The position numbers were made by a program, and so were the translations under genes. From positions 1-64,000 of the forward strand of contig NZ_NPKJ01000038.1 in NCBI RefSeq assembly GCF_002284575.1: a stretch of DNA of 64,000 nt, read 5' to 3'. Origin of the DNA: Mesorhizobium temperatum (GTDB taxonomy: Bacteria > Pseudomonadota > Alphaproteobacteria > Rhizobiales > Rhizobiaceae). The notes beneath the pieces are model-generated. The model did no database searches. It was not told the origin of the DNA and worked only from the letters and a program-made list of their open reading frames with translations. Shown here in pieces: positions 8,445 to 15,564 of the stretch (position 1 is its first letter; every line of letters starts with the position of its first letter).

Positions 8445-8470
8445 AACGGGGGCCAGCTGGTCCCCGTTTC
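8445..8470 (+). terminator. Hairpin terminator after the Ser/Asn-repeat gene
   Basis: A 10-bp stem (8445-8454 with 8459-8468, one G-T pair) has the loop AGCT and ends in TTT. It is 67 bases after the stop codon at 8377 and forms part of the duplicated 74-bp module. Confidence 0.65.
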
Positions 8471-8590
8471 GCATTCCCGCCGGAATGCCTCGTTGCTCCG
8501 CACAGAGGATATGGTGTCGACGGTCGCTGCCCAACCGGCCTGCAACCACTAATCTCCAACGCTGGCGATTAGCCAGCGCTACTACACCTT

Positions 8591-8654
8591 CGTCATCCTA
8601 GGGCGGAGCAAGGAGCGAAGCGACGCGGCGTAGACCTGGGATCCATTCCGTGAC
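8591..8654. repeat. Rhizobial short intergenic repeat
   Basis: The stretch from CGTCATCCTAGGGCGGAG through GACCTGGGATCCATTCCGTGAC matches, from memory, a repeat found in many intergenic regions of Mesorhizobium. The inner parts CCTAGGGC and CCTGGGATCC mark its ends. It has no coding potential. Confidence 0.5.
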
Positions 8655-8805
8655 ATCCGCCGAAGAATGCAACGGCGCAGAACGGCGCTTTCCGCAACGG
8701 TGCCAGCTACCCTTCCACCATGACCGGCTATGCCACCATGACCGCGAGCCGGAAGCGCGGAACGACGCTTCGACTTGAAAGCCGCCGCTCTGGCAATCCA
8801 CAAAG

Positions 8806-8829
8806 AAGCGGGGCCAAGCGGCCCCGTTT
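8806..8829. terminator. Second copy of the hairpin, probable terminator of the 8852-9562 gene
   Basis: A stem of 7 GC pairs (8809-8815 with 8820-8826) plus weaker outer pairs has the loop AAGC. It sits 23 bases beyond the stop codon of the minus-strand gene at 8852. On that strand it is followed by CTTCTTT, consistent with termination. Confidence 0.55.
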
Positions 8830-8851
8830 CGCATTCTTCTCCGGGAAAAGT

Positions 8852-9562
8852 CTAGCGGGCCGCGCGGGCCCATTTGCGATACCAGCCTTCGCTCGCAATC
8901 GTGTTGCGGTAGACGGTTTCGCGCTCCGTCGCCTCGGCTCCGGTCTCCGCCCGGATCTCCGCCTTGAGTGCCGCACCTTCGCGGCGAACCGGTATGATTT
9001 GGACGAGCGGCGTGCCCTTTTCGATGACGTAGAGGCCGTCGGGCGCGGTCGCGAAAAACGGAAAATGGATGTCGGCTGCATAGGTATCGGTATCGACGAT
9101 GCCGGCGACGCATTCGAAAGGCTGAGCCGGCCTGTTGAGCGGCGGCAGGAACAAACAACTCCAGCCCGGCGGGGTCCGGATCGACCAGTAATTGTGAAAC
9201 TTGCATGGGGGTGCCGGTTCCTTCGGGTTGCCGGCGACCTGATGGGCGCCATGATTGCTCACCATCACCCTGTCGAACTCCCAGCCGGCATCGACGGCTC
9301 GGCCGCCGTCCTTGACCTCAAGGCGGACGGTCGCCGCGAGCGGCAGGATCCAGCCGGTTGTCATCGCGTCGAGAAACGGCATGCAGCGCTTGACGGTTAG
9401 ACCATTATTGGTGGCCGACGCTTGCTGCGAATCGACTGCCGGCAATTTGCGGAACCAGTCCGGCAGAACCGTCTTGGCTGCCACTGGCGGCGCAATGACG
9501 CCATAATCTTCCGGCCGACAGACAAACCGGATCGAGCGAGTGGTCTGGGAAAAATGGAACAT
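8852..9562 (-). CDS. DUF6065-like protein of unknown function
   Basis: The 236-residue protein has no signal peptide or membrane helix. Recognisable blocks are DWFRKLPAVD near residue 35, CMPFLDAMTTGWILPL near 60-75, PPGWSCLFLPPLNRP near 130, GIVDTDTYAADIHFPFF near 155, and GTPLVQIIPVRRE. From memory these blocks match DUF6065, a family known in bacteria and phages with no assigned function. The start has GGAGG seven bases upstream. An ECF-type promoter identical in form to those of the protease and the Ser/Asn-repeat protein lies directly upstream, so I infer that it belongs to the same regulon. Confidence 0.7.
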   Translation of the reverse strand: MFHFSQTTRSIRFVCRPEDYGVIAPPVAAKTVLPDWFRKLPAVDSQQASATNNGLTVKRCMPFLDAMTTGWILPLAATVRLEVKDGGRAVDAGWEFDRVMVSNHGAHQVAGNPKEPAPPCKFHNYWSIRTPPGWSCLFLPPLNRPAQPFECVAGIVDTDTYAADIHFPFFATAPDGLYVIEKGTPLVQIIPVRREGAALKAEIRAETGAEATERETVYRNTIASEGWYRKWARAAR

Positions 9563-9592
9563 CGATAGCCTCCATGGAAAAATCCGAGGAGG

Positions 9593-9617
9593 AACGGACC
9601 GCAGGCGGATTTATTCC
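9593..9617 (-). promoter_or_regulatory. ECF-type promoter of the DUF6065-like gene
   Basis: On the minus strand GGAAT (9617-9613, extended to GGAATAAA) and CGTT (9596-9593) are separated by 16 bases, the same form and spacing as at 6534-6558 and 7954-7978. Predicted transcription begins near 9585, about 23 bases before the ATG at 9562, which leaves room for the GGAGG ribosome site. Confidence 0.75.
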
Positions 9618-9713
9618 TGCTGGACGTCAACTGTCTGACTATGCAGGCCGCCCGCGATAGTTTGGCCGCCGCCGAGCGACCGCCGCGGCAGCGGCGAGCA
9701 CAGCGGCACTGGC

Positions 9714-10289
9714 TCAAAGCACCAGTCGCATCAGCGGCCGGCCTGCCTTGCGCTCGACCAGCCTCGCGAAGCCGGCTTTCTCGAAGACCCGCGACGAGCC
9801 GACGAACAGCCCGATCGAACGCGAATCTTTCGACAGGTCGATCGGACACGCCTCGACCAGCCGCGCGCCATTCTGGCGAGCAAACTCGATGCCGCCTTCG
9901 ACCAGCCGGTGCGTCACGCCCCTGCCGCGCGCCTTGACGCGGATGAAGAAGCATGAGATCGCCCAGACGCCCGGATCCGTGGCGTCGGCGGGATCGACCG
10001 GCGCCGACCCCCTGCCCTTATTGTTCCATTCGGGCACGTCGGCGCGCGGACCGATCTGCATCCATCCGACCGCCTTGCCATCCTCGAACGCCAGCAGGCC
10101 CGGTGGCGGCCCGGCCTCGATCCGCGCCTTGATGTGGTCCTTGTTGCGCTCCCGGTTGCTGGCGCGGCGCGCTGCCGGCGACAGCCGGAAATGTGTGCAC
10201 CAGCAGCCGTAGCAGGCGCCTTGCTTACCGAAAAGATCTTCGAAATCCGCCCAAAGCTCGGGCACCAATGGCGCTATGGTCGTATTCAT
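9714..10289 (-). CDS. GNAT-family N-acetyltransferase
   Basis: This 191-residue protein carries a GNAT fold: the beta4 strand WAISCFFIRVKARGRGVTHRLVEGGIEFA contains the acetyl-CoA-binding pattern RxRGRGV, followed by GARLVEACPID and the C-terminal FEKAGFARLVER. The N-terminal part has CYGCWCTHFR, a cysteine-rich motif seen in a subgroup of these enzymes. The substrate cannot be told from sequence. It is divergent from the dinB gene, with 68 bases between the starts. Confidence 0.8.
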   Translation of the reverse strand: MNTTIAPLVPELWADFEDLFGKQGACYGCWCTHFRLSPAARRASNRERNKDHIKARIEAGPPPGLLAFEDGKAVGWMQIGPRADVPEWNNKGRGSAPVDPADATDPGVWAISCFFIRVKARGRGVTHRLVEGGIEFARQNGARLVEACPIDLSKDSRSIGLFVGSSRVFEKAGFARLVERKAGRPLMRLVL

Positions 10290-10357
10290 GAGCTCTCTCC
10301 CGGTCCACCGCCTTGTCGTGGCGTCCGTCCTGACGTACCATTGCTTTTGTTCTCTTT

Positions 10358-11686
10358 ATGTTCGCAGCGATGGCGGCTTCTGTCAACAATCCCGATCACG
10401 GTTTTTGCCGCGACTGCCTGACCTTTCAGCGCAGCGAGGCACGGCGCTGTGAACGCTGCGGCAGTCCACGGCTTGCCCGTCATCCGGAGCTCTACCGGCT
10501 GCATCTTGCCCATATCGATTGCGACGCGTTTTATGCGGCGGTCGAAAAGCGCGACAACCCGGCGCTGAAGGACCGGCCGTTGATCATCGGCGGCGGCAAG
10601 CGCGGCGTCGTCTCCACCGCTTGCTACATCGCCCGCATCCATGGGGTGCGCTCGGCGATGCCGATGTTCAAGGCGCTCGAAGCCTGTCCGGAAGCGGTCG
10701 TCATCCCGCCGGACATGGAAAAATATGTACGCGTCGGCCGCGAGGTGCGCGCTATGATGCAGGCGCTGACGCCGCTGGTCGAGCCGATCTCCATCGACGA
10801 AGCGTTTCTGGACCTTGCCGGCACCGAGCGCCTGCATGGCTTGCCACCGGCGGTGGTGCTGGCGCGCTTCGCGCTCGGCGTGGAGAAAGAGATCGGCATC
10901 ACCGTTTCATCAGGCCTTTCCTACTGCAAGTTCCTGGCCAAGGTGGCGTCGGACTTTCGCAAGCCGCGCGGCTTTTCGGTAATCGGCGAGGCCGAGGCGG
11001 CCGGATTCCTGGCCGAGCAGCCGGTGACGCTGATCTGGGGCGTGGGAAAAGCCTTCGCCGCCACGCTTGAAGGGGACGGCATCCGCACCATCGGCCAATT
11101 GCAGCGTTTGGAGCGCAACGACCTGATGCGCCGCTACGGCGTGATGGGCGACCGGCTCTATCATCTTTCACGCGGCGAGGACGAGCGCCGCGTCCATCCC
11201 GACCAGGATGCGAAAAGCGTCTCGGCGGAAACCACCTTCGACACCGACATTGCGTCCCTGGATGAATTGGTTTCGGTGCTGAGAGCGCTGTCGGAAAAAG
11301 TCTCGGGGCGGCTGAAGAAATCCGGTATCGCCGGGCGCACCGTCGTGCTGAAGCTGAAGACCCAGGATTTCAAGACCCGCACGCGCAACCGCCAACTCGG
11401 CGACCCGACACGGCTGGCCGACCGCATTTTTTCGACCGGGCTCGCGCTGCTGCGCAAGGAAGCGGACGGTACAAGATACCGGCTGCTCGGCATCGGCGTC
11501 AGCGACCTCTCGAATGACGAAAAGGCCGATCCACCCGATCTCGTCGATGTCCAGTCGCGCAAACGCGCCATGGCCGAAGGCGCCATCGACACGCTGCGCG
11601 ACAAGTTCGGCCGCAAGGCGGTGGAGACCGGCTATACCTTCGGCAAGGGCCGCAACGCCCACCCGCCCGAGCCGATCGAGGACTGA
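10358..11686 (+). CDS. dinB: DNA polymerase IV (Y family) with N-terminal zinc ribbon
   Basis: The 442-residue product is a Y-family lesion-bypass polymerase. The palm has Asp54 (HIDCDAFYA) and the catalytic pair Asp147-Glu148 (SIDEAFLD). [17 protein letters not shown] and WGVGK (helix-hairpin-helix) follow, then the little-finger domain. Unlike E. coli DinB it has an N-terminal extension with Cys17, Cys20, Cys31 and Cys34, a likely zinc ribbon. It probably works on stalled forks during the SOS response; I could not identify a LexA box with confidence. The start is uncertain because no strong ribosome site is visible. A second ATG is at residue 5. Confidence 0.92.
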   Translation: MFAAMAASVNNPDHGFCRDCLTFQRSEARRCERCGSPRLARHPELYRLHLAHIDCDAFYAAVEKRDNPALKDRPLIIGGGKRGVVSTACYIARIHGVRSAMPMFKALEACPEAVVIPPDMEKYVRVGREVRAMMQALTPLVEPISIDEAFLDLAGTERLHGLPPAVVLARFALGVEKEIGITVSSGLSYCKFLAKVASDFRKPRGFSVIGEAEAAGFLAEQPVTLIWGVGKAFAATLEGDGIRTIGQLQRLERNDLMRRYGVMGDRLYHLSRGEDERRVHPDQDAKSVSAETTFDTDIASLDELVSVLRALSEKVSGRLKKSGIAGRTVVLKLKTQDFKTRTRNRQLGDPTRLADRIFSTGLALLRKEADGTRYRLLGIGVSDLSNDEKADPPDLVDVQSRKRAMAEGAIDTLRDKFGRKAVETGYTFGKGRNAHPPEPIED

Positions 11687-11687
11687 T

Positions 11688-11756
11688 GCGTGTCGCCCAA
11701 AAGCATGCCCTCGGCCGACCCGAGGGTGCGCAGCGGTTTTGGGACAACGACATGCA
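11688..11756. repeat. Intergenic repeat, family A (copy 1)
   Basis: The element runs from GCGTGTCGCCCAAAAGC to GCAGCGGTTTTGGGACAACGACATGCA, with inverted outer arms (TGCGTGTCG / CGACATGCA) and inner arms CCCAAAA / TTTTGGG. A shorter copy lies at 48969-49018. This copy holds an extra hairpin, CCTCGG...CCGAGG, in the middle. It directly follows the dinB stop codon and may act as its terminator. Confidence 0.7.
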
Positions 11757-11813
11757 TAAAAACAAGAACTTAAAGCGCGTCGCATGAACCCCTTCAGATG
11801 CGACGCGGTTTAA

Positions 11814-11856
11814 GCATGATCCCGAAAAGTGGAATCCGGTTCGGAAAAGATCATGC
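11814..11856. repeat. Intergenic repeat, family B (copy 1)
   Basis: Arms GCATGATC and GATCATGC surround CCGAAAAGTGGAATCCGG. Related copies are at 34815-34863 and 51773-51819. This is a well-known type of palindromic unit in Rhizobiales intergenic DNA. It lies between convergent genes. Confidence 0.8.
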
Positions 11857-11873
11857 TCAAAAAGAGCGCGTCT

Positions 11874-12380
11874 TCAGATGCGCCGCAAATCGATCCGGCT
11901 GGTCATCACCCGCTCGCCGGTTTTCGGGTCGACGTCGACAACGGTCAGCCGCATGCCGTCCTCGCCGCTCTTCTCGACCGTCATTTGCGCCGTGCGATCG
12001 CCGTTGACCTCCTTGGCCCAACGGATGCCGAGATTGATGGCGTTGCCCGAACGCCTGCCGCTGAGCTGCGCCGGCCCGGTGCGGGATCCGACATAGGTGC
12101 CGGTGTACTTCGTCCCGCGGGACTTCAGATCGGCACTTATGGCACGCGTCACCACGACAAGACCGCGGCAGGTGCCGTCCAGCGACAATGAGCTCGATGT
12201 CGCGTCGGAATTGAAGCGGCAGGAGACGTTCACCGTCGGCGCCTCGGTGGTTACCTTGACGGTGCCCTTGCCGGCAAAATTCCCCTCGAACGAGCGAAGA
12301 AAATCGGCCTCGTCGGCATGAGCCGCGCCGGCGGCAGCCGTCAGGCAGCCGGCAAGTGCAAATCGTGTGAATGATTTCAT
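11874..12380 (-). CDS. Small exported protein of unknown function
   Basis: With the start at 12380 the product is 168 residues. It has a Sec signal peptide (MKSFTRFALAGCLTAAAGAAHA, cleavage near 22), then a compact domain beginning DFLRSFEGNFAGKGTVKV with the strands VSCRFNSDA and GTKYTGTYVGSRTG. GAGGAGA lies a few bases before this ATG. The open frame continues upstream, but that part overlaps the divergent transporter gene and has no protein character. The repeated strand pattern suggests a small beta-barrel periplasmic fold. I do not recognise the family with certainty. Confidence 0.72.
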   Translation of the reverse strand: MKSFTRFALAGCLTAAAGAAHADEADFLRSFEGNFAGKGTVKVTTEAPTVNVSCRFNSDATSSSLSLDGTCRGLVVVTRAISADLKSRGTKYTGTYVGSRTGPAQLSGRRSGNAINLGIRWAKEVNGDRTAQMTVEKSGEDGMRLTVVDVDPKTGERVMTSRIDLRRI

Positions 12381-12561
12381 GGGATCTCTCCTCGTAGATA
12401 TCGGAACGACGATATTTCCAACGAAATGGCTGTTGGACCAACGCTCGCCGTGACGGCAGGTTCCGCCCTCAGCATGACCGTTTTGCAACGTGCCGCTCTG
12501 GCCCAGCCGAATGCGTCGACTAGCGGTTGCGATGAAAGTCCGGGCTTGCAAAATAGCGCGC

Positions 12562-13443
12562 ATGGCACCTTCACCGTCGATCCCCAAGGCCGCGTTCTGG
12601 ATGGCGCTGTCGATCGCGTCGTTTCTGACGATGTCGGTCGCCGGCCGCGCCACGACAGCCGAGCTCAACGTCTTCCAGGTGCTGGAGCTGCGCTCGGTGA
12701 TCGGACTTTTCATCCTCCTGCCGCTGGTGATGCTGTCAGGCGGTTTTGCGGCGATGCGCACCAAACGCCCCTTGGCCCATATCGCCCGCAATGTCGTCCA
12801 TTTTGTCGGCCAGGCGGCATGGCTCTACGCCTTGACTTTGATCCCGCTGGCCGTGCTGATCTCCATCGAATTCACGACGCCGATCTGGACGGCCATCCTG
12901 GCGGTCGGCTTTCTTGGTGAAAGACTAAGCCGGCCAAAACTTGCGGCCATCGTGCTCGGGCTGATCGGCGTGCTGATCATCGTCCGTCCGGGCGTCGGCT
13001 CCGTTGATCCGGGACATGTTGTCGTGCTGGGTGCTGCGGTCTGCTTCGGTATATCTGTAGTCCTGGTCAAATCGCTGACGCGGACGGACAGCGTCGTGTC
13101 CATCATCTTCTGGATGCTGGTCATCCAGTCGGTGCTCGGCCTTGCCCCGGCGCTCTACGAATGGCGCAACCCGCCGCTCGAACTGTGGCCGTGGCTCCTG
13201 CTGATCGCCTTCACCGGCATGTCGTCGCATTTCTGCATGGCCCGCGCGCTCACCTATGCCGACGCGACCGTCATCTCGCCGATGGACTTTTTGCGCGTGC
13301 CGCTGTCGGCGCTGATCGGCTGGCTGCTGTATCAGGAGCAGATCGACGCTTTCACCGCCGGCGGAGCCTTGCTGATCCTGCTGGGCAATCTGCTCAATCT
13401 GCAGAAAAAAGCGACCAAGCCTGCGGAAGTGGCAGCGTCGTAG
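12562..13443 (+). CDS. EamA/DMT-family transporter
   Basis: This roughly 293-residue protein has about ten hydrophobic helices in two homologous halves, the layout of the EamA (drug/metabolite) transporter family. It includes FTTPIWTAILAVGFLGERLSRP in the first half and SPMDFLRVPLSALIGWLLYQEQ in the second. The substrate is not predictable. The start is uncertain: ATGs at 12490 and 12532 are also in frame, and none has a clear ribosome site. The chosen one begins MAPSPSIPKAAFW just before the first helix. It converges on the channel gene, with an 18-bp palindrome between them. Confidence 0.82.
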   Translation: MAPSPSIPKAAFWMALSIASFLTMSVAGRATTAELNVFQVLELRSVIGLFILLPLVMLSGGFAAMRTKRPLAHIARNVVHFVGQAAWLYALTLIPLAVLISIEFTTPIWTAILAVGFLGERLSRPKLAAIVLGLIGVLIIVRPGVGSVDPGHVVVLGAAVCFGISVVLVKSLTRTDSVVSIIFWMLVIQSVLGLAPALYEWRNPPLELWPWLLLIAFTGMSSHFCMARALTYADATVISPMDFLRVPLSALIGWLLYQEQIDAFTAGGALLILLGNLLNLQKKATKPAEVAAS

Positions 13444-13500
13444 CATTTTGCAGCCAAACGTCTTCGTTTGGCGTCCGACAAAATGCGTTAAAGCAAAGAG

Positions 13501-13539
13501 CTAGAGCGCGGTTTTGGTTCCACCAAAACCGCGCTCTAG
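13501..13539. terminator. Perfect 18-bp palindrome, bidirectional terminator
   Basis: Arms 13501-13518 and 13522-13539 are exact reverse complements, with the 3-base loop TCC. The inner arm carries GGTTTTGG / CCAAAACC. A second weaker hairpin (CCAAACG, TCTT, CGTTTGG) is at 13454-13471. Both lie between two convergent genes. The outer ends CTAGAGC / GCTCTAG are also a common rhizobial intergenic repeat. Confidence 0.75.
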
Positions 13540-13548
13540 TCTCGCATT

Positions 13549-14352
13549 TCAGTCGCCTTCGTCGGGGATGTTGAGGAGATGCCCGCAGGCCTTGCAGTGG
13601 ACGGCGTCGGGCTCGTGCCGCTGAAGCCCGCATTGCGGGCAAGGAAAAAACACCTTGGCGGGACGGAAGAGCGCCTGCGCCAGCCTGACGAACAGCGATA
13701 TGCCGATGATCATGGTGACGATCGCGGTGAGCTTGCCGGCGATACCCGGCAGGACGATGTCGCCGAAGCCGGTCGTTGTCACCGTGGCGACGGTAAAATA
13801 CAGCGCGTCGACATAGCCTTCGAGACCGGCCCCGGTGCGGAAGAAGAAGGTGTAGACGAAGCCGGTGATGACAAACAGGAAAGTCAGGAGATTGATGACT
13901 GCATGGCTCGCCTCGCGCCATTTTTTTAGCCCGCGCATCTCGAAAAACCGCCACAGCGCGCCGCTGCGCGACAGCGACCACAGCCGCAATATGCGCAGAA
14001 AACCTAGGTTGGCCAGCGCCGAAGGCATCAGCAGCGTCAGCAGGATGAAGGCGTCGACCCACGACGCCGGCTGTTTCATGAGGCGCAGCATGTCGTTGGA
14101 GGCAAGCAGCCGGGCAGTCATGTCAGCGGCGACAAGTGCTGCCACAGAATAATCGAGCCAGAGGAAAGAGGACGACTCCTGGATCACCGGTGTGGCGATG
14201 AAGAAGGCGATGATGGCAAGGTCGATGACAATGGCGACCAATTGAAACCGGAAAGCCGCGGGCGTGCGCCCGTGATAGAGTTTGCGCAGCGTGCCGCGCA
14301 GCCGCGTCAAGGCTGAAAAATCCTGCACTCCGTCCCTTTCCGGCGCCTTCAT
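13549..14352 (-). CDS. Voltage-gated-type potassium channel with C-terminal zinc ribbon
   Basis: The 267-residue protein has six hydrophobic segments, an S4-like stretch (FLRILRLWSLSRSGALWRFF, about 118-137) and the selectivity filter TTTGFGD (192-198), which marks a K+ channel subunit. The C-terminus ends in a CPQC...CKAC unit (Cys238, 241, 253, 256), likely a zinc ribbon, instead of an RCK domain. The start at 14352 was chosen because the upstream frame runs into the neighbouring methyltransferase gene; its ribosome site is weak. Function in membrane potential or osmotic balance is inferred. Confidence 0.85.
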   Translation of the reverse strand: MKAPERDGVQDFSALTRLRGTLRKLYHGRTPAAFRFQLVAIVIDLAIIAFFIATPVIQESSSFLWLDYSVAALVAADMTARLLASNDMLRLMKQPASWVDAFILLTLLMPSALANLGFLRILRLWSLSRSGALWRFFEMRGLKKWREASHAVINLLTFLFVITGFVYTFFFRTGAGLEGYVDALYFTVATVTTTGFGDIVLPGIAGKLTAIVTMIIGISLFVRLAQALFRPAKVFFPCPQCGLQRHEPDAVHCKACGHLLNIPDEGD

Positions 14353-14455
14353 GACAACTGCGATAACGTTCGCTGCGACAGCCGTCCAGTGGGCAGAGCA
14401 GAGGGAAGCCGCTGTGGCTTGAGAACATCCGGAGAGTTTCGGGCCCGGAAAGCAG

Positions 14456-15466
14456 TCAGACCGGTTCCGCCTCGATGATGCTGATGCGAGGTCCGGCTTC
14501 AACAATATTGGCGACCCGAAAATCCGACGCCGCAAGCAGCGACCTGAATTCTTCCGCCGTGCGCTCCTGCCCGCCCGGCATGACCAGCATGTTCAGATCG
14601 CCGAATTTTGCACTGGCGCCTTCGTTGGGCGGCGCCAGAATGCTCTCAAGCACCAGCAGTTTGCCTTCTGGGCGCATCGCCCGGCGGCAGGTTTTCAGGA
14701 TCCGGATGTTTGTATCGTCGTCCCAGTCATGCAGGATCCATTTGAGCACAATCGCATCGGCGCCCTCGGGCACCGAGACGAAGAAATCGCCGGCGACGAC
14801 GTCGCAGCGATCGGCCACGCCCGCAACCTCAAAGACCGGGCCGGCCTTCGCCACCACCTGCGGCTGATCGAAAAGAATGCCGCGCTGGCCGGGATTGCGG
14901 CGGAGGATTTCGGCAAGTAGCGCGCCCTGCCCGCCCGCGACATCCATGACGACAGCGAACGGCCGAAAGTCATAGGCCGCAATCACCGCGGCGGCGACGC
15001 CACGCGACATGGCCGTCATCGCCCGGTCGAAGATGACGGACTCTTCCGGATGTTCCGCCCGGTATTCCCACACGCCCTTGCCATAAGCGTGGCGAAAGGC
15101 GTTTTCGCCGGTACTGACACTGTGCAGCAGATCGCTCCATGCCTGACGGAAATAGGGCCGTCCGGCCAGAATCGCCCACGACGCGACCGAATGCTGAACG
15201 TCGGATCGCAACGCGCCGCCAACCGGGGTCAGCGAGAAGGATCGGTCTTCCGCTTCATGGAACACGCCGACGGACGCAAGGGCGCGCAACAGCCGGTAGA
15301 GCGCCTGCGGATGGGTATTGGTCAGCGCGGCCAGTTCGCCGCTGGTGCGTTTTCCGTCCTTGAGATGGTCTGCGATGCCCAGCGTGGCGGCGATGCATAT
15401 CGCCTGAGATACCTGGAACCCATTGACCATTTTCTGGAGTTCGGCAGCGGCATCCCGCTCATCCAT
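14456..15466 (-). CDS. SAM-dependent O-methyltransferase (family 2 type)
   Basis: The product of 336 residues has an N-terminal winged-helix dimerisation domain (about 1-100, including ALYRLLRALASVGVF) and a Rossmann methyltransferase domain with the SAM-binding motif VMDVAGGQGALLAEILRR (about 175-192), ILFDQPQVV and KWILHDWDDD, the hallmark of small-molecule O-methyltransferases such as hydroxyneurosporene methyltransferase. The substrate is unknown. An upstream ATG at 15532 would add 22 residues. I chose 15466 because GGGGGGAGT lies just before it. It is followed by the K+ channel on the same strand. Confidence 0.85.
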   Translation of the reverse strand: MDERDAAAELQKMVNGFQVSQAICIAATLGIADHLKDGKRTSGELAALTNTHPQALYRLLRALASVGVFHEAEDRSFSLTPVGGALRSDVQHSVASWAILAGRPYFRQAWSDLLHSVSTGENAFRHAYGKGVWEYRAEHPEESVIFDRAMTAMSRGVAAAVIAAYDFRPFAVVMDVAGGQGALLAEILRRNPGQRGILFDQPQVVAKAGPVFEVAGVADRCDVVAGDFFVSVPEGADAIVLKWILHDWDDDTNIRILKTCRRAMRPEGKLLVLESILAPPNEGASAKFGDLNMLVMPGGQERTAEEFRSLLAASDFRVANIVEAGPRISIIEAEPV

Positions 15467-15564
15467 GACGCACTCCCCCCGGCCGCCAAAAGACCCAGGC
15501 CCCACAATACCAGCGGCATCGTCACCGGGCAATGCGACCGGGCTGGCGGAATACGGTCGTTAGC

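Larger units (their letters stand above)
8403..8836. repeat. 74-bp module duplicated on either side of a non-coding insert
   Basis: The 74 bases at 8403-8476 and at 8763-8836 are similar copies in the same orientation. Both read GCTTCGACTTG, then CCGCCGCT, GCAATCCAC, a GC-rich hairpin, and CCCCGTTTCGCATTC. The roughly 286 bases between them hold no gene but do hold a rhizobial palindromic repeat. The stretch 8378-8851 otherwise contains nothing that I recognise. Confidence 0.75.
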
